The notes below the pieces were generated by a model, which was not told where the DNA came from, ran no database searches, and saw only the letters and a list, made by a program, of their open reading frames with translations. From positions 1 to 64,000 of the forward strand of contig JASWJB010000015.1 in assembly GCA_032433595.1 (NCBI GenBank): a stretch of DNA of 64,000 nucleotides. The letters are read 5' to 3'. Shown here in pieces: positions 47,689-56,951 of this stretch. The first letter of the stretch is position 1; each line of letters starts with the position of its first letter. The position numbers and the translations under genes were made by a program. This stretch comes from Conoideocrella luteorostrata. Lineage: Eukaryota; Ascomycota; Sordariomycetes; Hypocreales; Clavicipitaceae.

Positions 47689-49204
47689 GACTGAGTATTC
47701 CACAAAGCAGGACTATACTCTATCATTCTTTGTTGTCAGTCAGGTCGACAGTCCTCGCCTCGGAAAGCTGCACTTTATACATCTCATAGTTCGCAACTCT
47801 CCCATGGGCCAGAATCCGGCAAGGATATCAGATCAAGCTGTTGAGCCATTTTCGGCGTTTTTCAAAACTCGGAGCCGCGAAACCGCCGACGACAGCTCTC
47901 GTGACTGTGCGTTACACTCTTCTTTCTTTAGTGTCATCTGCACCACCAAAAGTGAATTAGCCAGAAAGTGAAATGACTAAAATTCTGAATGTCTCCTAAA
48001 GTGATAGGGCAATGAAAAGCCTTTATTGGTATCAGGTGCCAGGGGCCCTGACCTGGCATTCGGAGTGCCGTGGAGATCGGAACGGTCCGACTTGTCCTTA
48101 GCGCCACGCAGTATCAGGCTAAAACCGCAAATGCAGTCAAGCCAAACCTCATTCCCCGTGGGGAAGCACTTTTGTTGGGTTGCACTGGCGGGAGGCTGAT
48201 TGTTTGAAAGGAAAACGTGACAAGCCGACCGAAGCCTGTCGCGCGGAGTCTCGCTCCCACGTTTAACTCGCGGACTGTCGCCCAGCCCGCTCACATGACG
48301 TTGCGAACAATGCGAAGCAGCATTTGCTCTGTATCTGACCTGTAAAATTTCTCCGGGTCGTTGCACAGCATTGCCGCGTGCAATGCGGCATAAAAGGGCC
48401 AACAATACTGAGTTTCCTCTTACTACGTCATGAAATGGCTAGCGAGCAGATGATCCCACGTATACCACGTATCAATATAATAATATCAGAAAGGATACTG
48501 AAGCCCAATACAGGGACAGATGCGTGGCTGAAGCTAGCCTTGCCATCTTCAAGTGATACTAACTAGTGTATTGCCCATAATGCTACACAAACATTCGGCA
48601 AAATTACGAGCTCCGTGGAAATACCTCTCACACATGCTCTTCAGGAGACTTTCCCTAGCATTTCGTATCGGGAGAAACACCGGCGCACCAAATCCTTTTA
48701 TCCGGAAGCCGCCGAGGCTACGGTATTTGGAAACATAGTATTTACAGGGAGTAAGTCCAATGCGCTTCTTGCTGGATATTGATCCGATGGCGACGAACCA
48801 ATCCTGAGACAATCTATGGCAGCGATCTCGCTGCTCACTCCACGTCAAGCATTCAAGTCCGAGAGAGAGCATCACGTCACGTTAAACTTCCATCGGAGAG
48901 AATTGTCTACTTTGGAACCAAGGCCAGGAACAGCGTGGTATGGTCGTGTCGCGCTCGACGTAAGCAGCAATGCATACCGAGTCATCGGATCCCTTCGGAT
49001 CCTGTCATCGGATCTTTAACTCAATGCCGCAACTCCGCCTTGGCCCCGCATTTCCACTCTCGTTTGTTCCGAATGCTTCAAGCTTGAACACCCTCTGTGT
49101 CGCTCATGCGCTGGCAACCCGGTACAATAATTTGTTTACTATTCTACAATCCCAAGCGGGTCATCTTTCCGCGATAGCCGTATGTTTCACAGGACCTCGT
49201 AAGG
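47689..49204. other. Divergent intergenic region
   Basis: This 1.5-kb spacer lies between GH81 and the first Zn2Cys6 factor. The GH81 promoter is at the left. A 108-codon minus-strand frame at 48549-48875 has no motif I recognise and is not called. Confidence 0.5.
47774..47779 (-). promoter_or_regulatory. TATA box of GH81 gene
   Basis: TATAAA on the minus strand, about 86 nt upstream of the chosen ATG. Confidence 0.5.
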
Positions 49205-51472
49205 ATGAAGCGTCGCGTTCCGGACGGCCGGCTACCGCAAAGGTGCTCACGGGCCTGTGACACGTAAGCTTTGTCCCTTTCGGAGAGAGATGGACAGCTT
49301 GTGCAATGGTTACACACGGAGCCTTTCCCTTATCGTAGACTAGATAGATGGGAATGTCACTTCAATTTCTAGCGGAACAAAATTGCTAACAAGCTCTGTC
49401 GCAGATGCAAGAAGCGTAAGGAAAGATGTGACGGGATTCAGCCATGTGGTAGATGCAACGAGCGAGGAGTCCAGGACAAGTGTCGATTTGATACTGACCA
49501 TGGTGTTCGCCGGCGTCGTTCACGCCATGTGAACCACGCCGCCGCTGAGCCAGAGGCTCCGGCTATTGACACCGAAGGCGCTGTATGCACACCACAATCT
49601 GCAAACACGGCATGGGAGCAGCAGTCGTCGGTCGCCGGCTTCCAGCAGTCCAGGCTTGTGAAGGACAAACGGGGTAGATCCATCTTTCTAGGCGATTCGG
49701 CCAACCTTTCTCTTCTCAGAGTCATACGCGAGGTTGCAAAAACCTGCCATGGCGACTGCAAATTCGTGTGCGATCCTCTGCGCGCGGGATTCGTCGAAGC
49801 CTCTAACGAGGAGAGCGGCAGCTGGATGTCTTCTGGGGAACAGCATGCTCTGCCAAAGCCGCATACTGCAGAAGCCTGCCACTTGGTGGACCTGTTTGAC
49901 AGAGCCACTGGCGGAATATTGGGCTTTATCGATACTGCGGAAATCCGGGCTGGTTTAGAAGCCGCGCTCAACCCACTGTCCACGTTGTTAGACCAGGAAA
50001 GAATCATTTCGTACCTTGTGCTTGCTATCGGCGCCCGGTCGTCTCAACAACTCAGTCACTACGCCGAGGCTTTCTTTACGCATGGGCGTCAATTGGCTAC
50101 GCGGTATTTGATGGATGACGCGAGCATCCTCACGGTGCAGGGCTACGTCCTGATTACCATGTACCTCCTATCGGTGTCTCGTCGAAACACTGCATCGATG
50201 CATTTAAGGTTCGCGATTGGCTCCATGTATGCCTTGGGCATACACAGAAAAGCCGTTGCCGTCCGCTTTTCCAAAGAAGAGTCCCTTCTCCGCGAGAAGC
50301 TGTGGACGTCCATTCGCATCTTGGATTTGTTTCTCAGTACATCGCTCGGTCGGCCAGCTGCCACCGCAGAGACGAGGAATACTCGACTGACGGATGAATA
50401 CTCTCCCTGGAACGACTTGTGCCTGATTTTCGAAAACGTTCTCGCCCAGGTATATGAACAGCGGTCAATAACGGCCGAAGTGGTGAACAAGATTGGAGAG
50501 CATCAGAGGCAGTGGGCTGAGAGGCACACACATGCAGACGCGCACGCGCGATCAGACGTCCCGCACGATGGCTCCGATAGATTCGAACCAGACATCGGCG
50601 CCTTGCACATCAAGCAAATGTACTACTGGGCCATCATGCTTCTCACAAGACCGTTTTTGATCGAACGAATAGTCGCACATGCCAACGAAATGACCAGCCA
50701 GCCTCATTGTCGAACCCTTCAACCATGTGCATTGCCGGACCTGTCGAAGACATTGGTATACGCCTGCATCAACTCCGCCATCAAGACCGTCAAGCTTCTC
50801 GAACCTCTTACATGGTCCGAGACCCTTCCAACGCGGCTGCCGCTCCTGATCAATGCTGCTTTTCACGCTGGGCTCATCTTGGGGTTTGCCCATTTCGGCG
50901 ACTTGAACCTAGTGTTCCCGCTGTCTGGATATCTGAGCACGGCTTGCGAGATTCTCGCCAAGTTTACAGACGATCCCGTCGCGTCAAGAAATGCGGCCAT
51001 CATCCGGTATCTAATTGAGGTTTGCCAACTACACATCGAGAAGCGACATGCCGCGAGCATGGATTTGGAATGTGAGGCAATTGGAAAGCTATTTGGAAGA
51101 ATCGATTCTCCGGATGTGCAGCCAAAGATGACCAAAGGCAAAGACACGTATCGGCGTCCCCTACAAAGAGCAGCAGAAACGAGTCAACATAGTCGCAACG
51201 TATCCAATTTGGCATCGCCACCAACCACACTACCGGGCTCTGAGGTTTCCTACAGCACCTTTCAAAATGCAGCGGGTGACTCCGTGTCTGGAAATACAGA
51301 ATCCATTCTGCCCGTGTCACCTCCGCAATTAGTACCTAGCCAAGAGACGTTTGTACCGATGCCTTCCGGCCCGACGGTTCTAGATAGCTCACTATTAGGG
51401 AATCCGCAGTTGTTCTGGCTTGATTTCGAGAGTGACGTCTCTTCTCTGTTCACCATCATAGGACCAACATAA
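49205..51472 (+). CDS. Zn2Cys6 transcription factor
   Basis: Exon 1 (49205-49263) and exon 2 (49405-51472), with a 141-nt GTAAGC...GTCGCAG intron, give 708 aa. The intron falls inside the zinc cluster: exon 1 ends at RACD, and the joined motif is ACDTCKKRKERCDG followed by IQPCGRCNERGVQDKC, a full C-x2-C-x6-C-x5-C-x2-C-x8-C binuclear cluster. Residues about 180-560 form the fungal-specific transcription factor helical region (YLVLAIGARSS, ALGIHRKAV, KLWTSIRILDLFLSTSLGRP). The C-terminus is Ser/Thr/Pro-rich. It is a nuclear DNA-binding regulator with unknown targets. It converges on the microexon peptide gene, whose stop codon is 378 nt away. Confidence 0.92.
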
Positions 51473-51849
51473 GCACAAACAATATGAACTATCACAAGAC
51501 TCTGCTGTTGTGCGTCATGTTCCTGTTCACGACCTTTTGTACTTGCGACGTTTCTTCTTCATTCGCAGAGGTTGTGCGCACAGACTTCACTGGCCCAAAT
51601 CAGCACGGGTCAAGAGTTAATTATAACAAATGAAGATGGCTATGGGTTCACGTATCGGTAGGAGTGTGATTCATGTATCTACAAACTACCAGTATCCCGC
51701 CAACGGCCGGCCGAGCTTAAACTCCAGGGGAGAACTCCATACAACGACCGAAGGCTTTTGATATGGCGACTCTGCGTAATGAAGGCCGGGGCCAGTTACT
51801 TTCAGCCATATCAAGTTCCTCCAAGCTGGGTCGACTCGACTCGACTGGT
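51473..51849. other. Convergent 3' spacer
   Basis: 3' flanks of the Zn2Cys6 factor and of the microexon peptide gene. A short GACTC repeat (TCGACTCGACTCGACTGG, about 51831-51848) lies directly after the peptide gene's stop codon. Confidence 0.5.
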
Positions 51850-53920
51850 TTATGCCTGCACAGAATTAGACGCGTAGCTATAAGTGTCACGTTTGACTGC
51901 ACGGTAACTCACGCACTAAAACCCGCCAGAACATTAGCACAGCACGGAATCAATCATTGACGAGAAACTTACGGCCTGTGGGGTGAAGCTAGCTCAGTCT
52001 GAACGTCGCAGCAAAGAGTGTTCTGGAATTAGTTACAGGCAGCAAAACTTACGCACTACCACGTATATTATTAGTTCCGGCCAGATCGAAAATCAGGTCC
52101 ATACGTAATGTAATGAAACACTTACAAGCTAAGTTATTAGTAGTTAGTGGCATTCCCGCATATTTTGAACAGTGAATACTTACACCCTACGAAATGAAAT
52201 TAGCGGGATGTGGATATTAGTAGTGTTTTCAGGCTAGGAGAACATACACCCTGCGAACTTAATTAGCTACTTTGAGTAACAGCATCGCAAGACTCAGTTG
52301 ACTTACTCTCTTCTGTGATTAAAGTGTAAGCATTAAAACGTAAGCATTTGCGCAGGTACTGAGTAAACTTACGGGCTGAAGCGTTGGAACTGTGTCAGCT
52401 TGTACAAATATAAATTGACTTTTTTGTTTTAGAACACTTACACGCTGTATTGTAGCATAAGCATAAGCTGATGGCACAAGAACGAGAGCCGAGACTTACG
52501 CACTACAAACATTATTAGTAGTATGCCAAATAATATTATGTGAGCACGTTGAAGCAGTTACTTACACCCTATTTGGTATTAGAGCCGGGCGAAGAGCGTG
52601 TAAAACTATTAGTTGTGTAATAACGCACCCACTGCAAACTACTTAGTAAAGCGGAGGAGTAAGTAAAGATATGAGCAACATACGCCCTGGATATAGTTAG
52701 TCTTGTCCTACTTTAGAGCTACAAGTTAAGCAACCTACGCTCTATTATGTGGCATTATATCAGTAAAGTTCCCGCTATAGACTTATGCTTAAGTGATACA
52801 TACTCCCTATCATAACTTTTATTAGTATATATTCATAAAGCTAACAAACTGAAGCAAGACTTACACAAGACTGCCATACTTATTAGCGGTGTAACCAGTA
52901 AGAAGCTTTTTCATGAAGTAGACATACACACTATAAACAGGGCATTAATATCGTACACAGTCATGGTGCATATATGTAAAGTTTTAAGACTTACACACTA
53001 GCAGGATTGTTAGGTCGGGGGCTGCAGTAGAATAAACATATTGGATGCAGCTCACGTTCTTGTTTGTATTAGTATACCCGCGTCTTTATTCTGCAAGAGA
53101 TAAAAGAAGAATAACCTACATACTACTACTTGTTAGTACTCTAAACACAAGGCTCAACAGGGTAATACTTACATTCTAGATTTCGTGGTAATCAGATATG
53201 ACGCTGCTTCTACGGGTCCAGCGGAGTAATCATACATCCTAAGATTTTCTCAGCTGTTAGGACACGAGTGCAGTGGCCTTCGAGGATGGAGACAGATCTC
53301 ACAGGCTATATATAGATTAGTAAATTAGTCCGCAAATAAGCATGATATCGGACTTGAAATAACTTACACACTTAGTGTAGTCATAAAAGTGTTAGTATAG
53401 CGCTTGAACTATAGCTTTGCATGCCATAAACTCACGTACTATAAGAACATTAGGATTTCACAGAAATGAGCATCTTGGCTAGTATACTTACACCACCCTA
53501 CATTAAATATAGTGTATTAGTGTATGTTATGCACAAGTTGCAAGTTATACACATACCCCGTTCGATCCCTATTGCAGAATCTAAGAATTCAGTCACTCTT
53601 AGTGTTAGGTCAAGCTGCATACTTTCTGTAGTGGGTATATCGATTAGTAACGTCTTTACGTATCCCCCTTACTTCGTTTAGTAAATACGTACACACTAGG
53701 ATGAGGAGTACAAGTTGTTGTTAGTTGTCACCGCGCGTTACTCAACCGTCCTTTGGCAATTTGTTACTAACGTACTGCGACGTAATCAGAATCATGGTAG
53801 TGACGCATCTTGATTTTGATTACTCACAGGGCCTCGCTTCTCGAGCTGCTCTTCCATGGCAACGGGGTTGGCAAATGCAAAGCCAGCAAAGGCCACGATC
53901 AATACGGAGACGACTTTCAT
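51850..53920 (-). CDS. Ultra-microexon gene for a secreted Cys-rich peptide
   Basis: Predicted 32-exon gene, 207 coding nt, 68 aa. Exon 1 (53828-53920) encodes a signal peptide (MKVVSVLIVAFAGFAFA) and a propeptide ending EQLEKR, a Kex2-type site. The remaining exons, 5' to 3', begin at minus-strand position: 53774, 53695, 53625, 53568 (12 nt), 53497 (6 nt), 53438, 53370, 53305, 53238, 53175, 53122, 53058, 52997, 52930, 52870 (6 nt), 52806, 52741, 52686, 52631, 52568, 52502, 52444, 52375, 52312 (6 nt), 52250, 52186, 52128, 52055, 51975, 51915 (all unmarked: 3 nt) and 51855-51850 (one codon plus TAA). Every intron is phase 0. The processed part (39 aa) has eight cysteines spaced C-x8-C-x5-CC-x-C-x5-C-x7-C-x-C, a disulphide-rich, knottin-like layout. 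I know no named family; the function is unknown. The sequence shows the splice signals, frame and cysteines; splicing itself is inferred. Confidence 0.85.
51856..53827 (-). other. Array of 31 phase-0 mini-introns
   Basis: Thirty-one predicted introns of 50-77 nt alternate with exons of 3-12 nt. Donors: GTAAGT 14, GTATGT 5, GTGAGT 3, GTAGGT 2, and one each of GTTAGT, GTACGT, GTATGC, GTGAGA, GTATGA, GTGAGC and GTGCGT. Acceptors: TAG 18, CAG 11, AAG 2. Most have a CTAAT, CTAAC, CTGAT or CTGAC branch-like site 6-35 nt before the acceptor. Apart from these signals the introns share no obvious sequence, so they are not recent copies of one another. Between acceptor and next donor there are exactly three bases in 26 of 30 cases. 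The longest introns (76 and 77 nt) are the second and the 29th. Confidence 0.85.
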
Positions 53921-55141
53921 TTTTGAACTTGAAATCGAGTACCTAGATGTAAAACCGAGTAAATGGCTAAAGACTGGGCGGAAGGCGTCGCAGGTTGAAT
54001 CGCACAGTACACTGATCCAGAAACAAAAAGAATTCTATTACCAGGAAAACCGATGCTCTTTATGCTTCTCAAGTCCCCAATATCAATTCCTCGAGGATTG
54101 TCGCTTAAAACTAGTCCTATCCCCGCACTTTGTAGCGTAAGAGCGGTACTGCATTAGCCCGTCAAGCTGTCTCGTGGCAACCCATTCCTACAAGGGCGAG
54201 GTCATCATTTCTTGGCGTGTCCACGCATACGCGCTTAGTTGGTAGCACAGAATAGTACACCAATGTGCGATGAACGCAATAGTCTCTCGCGAGTGGCTAC
54301 TAATGCAGCCATTAACCCTGTATTACAGACGCAGCCCGTTGTAGAAGGAAGGTGGTCAGTAAAACCCCAAGGCCAAGATATGTGCCAGCTCAGCCGCATC
54401 GCACTACTTCCCTTATTGGACTTCTCTCTCCACTTCGGTGGTATAGAGTACAGAGGGCTGCAAGATGATCCGCCTGTTGACTAGACAAGTGAACACTTCG
54501 CCACCTTTTAAAAGTTTACTACGGAACACCAAAGTGAGATCATGTCAGTCCACTACGGCTGCATTATTTCAGCGTTTCGTATTCATCGACCGCCGATTCA
54601 ATTCTAATACCGTGCGTTTTCTAGACATCGATAAGCTAGTACGCGGTAGTAAACAACCTGTACGGTTCTATTCTGTTTGGCATTCTCATTTGGAAAAACG
54701 TTCTTGTTTGAGCTGTCATGCGAATCTACATCTGCGGCTTATATTCCACATTGCACTGATACCAGGACATAATCACTTGCTGCGAAGCCTCTAAATTGCC
54801 AACGACGGTGGAAAGTTGATAGTGCGTGTTCGAAGCAAAAACGGGATGTGATCATTCGTAATCAGCAAGGACTAGAGCCGTTAAACCACGAAAATTGCAT
54901 GCCTGACGAGATATATGTGTACAAATATACACTTTGTGCTCTCAGATATTGTTATTTTTTGTTTCTGTCAACCTTTGTGTATCAGTATTGCAGAACTTAT
55001 TTTCCATCGTTGATAGGTTCTGCATCCGGTGGTTGCTCCGGTGTTTCATCATCCTTTTGAGGTTTGTTATTTTGAACAGCGACCAAGATATAGGTGGGCA
55101 GCAGCCAGAAGCGTGCCACCTACGTCGCTGGATTTGTCGCT
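53921..55141. other. Intergenic, promoter of microexon gene
   Basis: This 1.2-kb spacer between two minus-strand genes must hold the promoter of the microexon peptide gene. I see no strong TATA box; a weak GCATAAAG lies about 140 nt upstream of its ATG. Short plus-strand frames here show no motifs. Confidence 0.5.
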
Positions 55142-56951
55142 TTATTTACTTGCCATCAGCTTAATAGGCGCTCTGGAATCGTCTTTATCTGGTTTTAGTC
55201 CTGCTGGTCGGGGAGAGGGGCTCTGTTTTTCAGGGGAGGCAGCATGAATCTGGGAGTAACTTAGCGGCTGGAATTGTGGACATGAAACGATAGTCAGACG
55301 AAATATGCATACCTGTGGCATAATGGCAGTTCTAACCCCCAGGCCAGCCCCGATGTGCCTTAACCGTCCCCGTATCCATGCACGTTGTGAATCGGTTACA
55401 TATTCCTGTGCTTGAATGCAACGTAACGGCCAGGTCAAGAGATATCCAGAAAGTGTCTTCTCTGCGTCGTCGGCCCCGCATGCAAATCCAGATAGCCTGG
55501 ACCCCCTCAAGAGATCCTTTCGCTTTGAGAACCATCCTAAAAGATAGGGAACAGAGGATATGATGTCAGATATTGCCTCGGACCAGATTTTCGTAGCTGC
55601 AGCATATTCTGGTGTTGTTCTATAGTCGTCGGGAGACTGAATTCGGGCCACACAGCGAATCATGACCGAAGTCAGTATAATGCGCGCGCAGCGCATCAAA
55701 TTCCAGACGCTGGCAGCCCACACGTCTTGGTAAATGTCAATACGACCAGGGTACACCTCTGCTTCTGTAAAATCGCCACGTCGTAAAGGACGTTCCCATG
55801 CGCCGGTCTCCCATCTAAAGTTGTCGGGTAGTGACTCTGACCAGCTTGCGAAATCTTTGTCAAGGCTTTGGCAGTCTCGCACCAGCTTCTTCAAAAGCTC
55901 CGTAGTCTCGGTGGTGCGAGGCAACTGTAGGAGGCGCGTGGCTTTGGCTTTGAGATCAGCTGCGTAGATCCCAAGCTGCTGACATTTTATCACCGGCTCT
56001 TTCTCGAGCCTGTCCTTGATAGGGCCTTCAATAGCCATGTCAGGTGGTTTGCCGGTGCTGAGTGTGTGAATAACCTACATGGGGACAAAACGTGAGACAA
56101 AAGCCTTTTTACGGAAAGGGAAGAGGGCGGACGAGAGGGAGGGGGGGGAGGTTGACATTAAAAGGAGGGACTGAGAAGAAAAGGAAAACGAACCATCTGT
56201 GTCCTGGCAGCGATGAACAAGTCCAGGCCAGCCTGTGTGTGAACCTGCTCTCCGTTCCTGCTCTTTATGAGCTGTATTGCACCATCGATATGTGAACCCC
56301 AAGCCATGGTCCCCAGGAAGTTGGCGCTGATTGTTTCATAGAGACCCAACAGCAAAACGGCGGCCAAAGTTGCATCGGTTTTGGCCATGGAGGGATCACA
56401 CAGTGCCTTTCTAGTCGCGGTCAACGCTCTCGTGTAGCTTCCCAAGGCCAAGGTCTGCAAATCGTTGCTGCGACCGACTCTATTATTAAGGGACGCCACA
56501 GAGCATGCATCAAACGCATATTTGAAGTGAGGAAAGTTGTCTTTGATATCCAGAAGAGGACCCACAAACTGGAAAAACCCACGCATGCCCTGCAAGTGTG
56601 GTACCAAAATGTAGTTGGCGACGAAGTGGCATGATGTCAGTTCCTCGATGGGGGTGTTGGGCGAAGCAACAAGAGACGAGTATGCGTGAGGTTTTATCCG
56701 TCTAGGCTGGATCGCCACTGGAGATTTCTTTTGGGCCACTTGCTGCAACTCGCTGTCGTGGTCATAGCCAGGGCAGCGCAAGCTGCGCCTAACGCATTGG
56801 CTGCAATTTGGTTTTTGAAGGTCGCACTGAGACAGCAGTTAGCTGGGGAGGGAACAAACAACAGAGGAAGCGGCCGGGCTCAACAACGCACCTTGATTCT
56901 TCGGATTCGACATCTTTGGCAGGCTCTAGTCGACCGACGGCTCAAAGACAT
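55142..56951 (-). CDS. Zn2Cys6 transcription factor
   Basis: Exons 56892-56951, 56194-56826, 55313-56074 and 55142-55249 give 520 aa. The first exon encodes the first half of the zinc cluster (TRACQRCRIRRIK); exon 2 supplies CDLQKPNCSQCVRRSLRC, completing C-x2-C-x6-C-x6-C-x2-C-x6-C. A fungal-specific regulatory domain follows (LAAVLLLGLYETIS, AWGSHIDGAIQLIKSRNGEQ, GLDLFIAARTQM, then WNLMRCARIILTSVMIRC). The C-terminal 35 residues are Ser/Pro/Lys-rich. It is a nuclear regulator with unknown targets. It is transcribed in the same direction as the microexon peptide gene, which begins 1.2 kb further on. Confidence 0.9.

Noticed and set aside
48549..48875. A 108-codon minus-strand frame near the GH81 promoter
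   Set aside because: No recognisable motif and overlapped by another open frame on the plus strand; likely chance.
53466..53681. Plus-strand 71-codon frame inside the microexon gene
   Set aside because: It covers predicted introns of the opposite strand and has no motifs; treated as chance.
51850..53830. CRISPR-like array or simple tandem satellite
   Set aside because: The recurring ACTTAC/CTA/ATTAG motifs (plus strand) look periodic, but spacing varies from 53 to about 80 nt, there is no constant repeat, the genome is eukaryotic, and on the minus strand the motifs are donor, acceptor and branch sites bounding in-frame triplets.
51850..53920. RiPP (dikaritin/UstYa-type) precursor for the microexon gene
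   Set aside because: The Lys-Arg site after a signal peptide fits, but there are no repeated core peptides and no UstYa-like or other modifying enzyme nearby; eight cysteines favour a disulphide-rich peptide.
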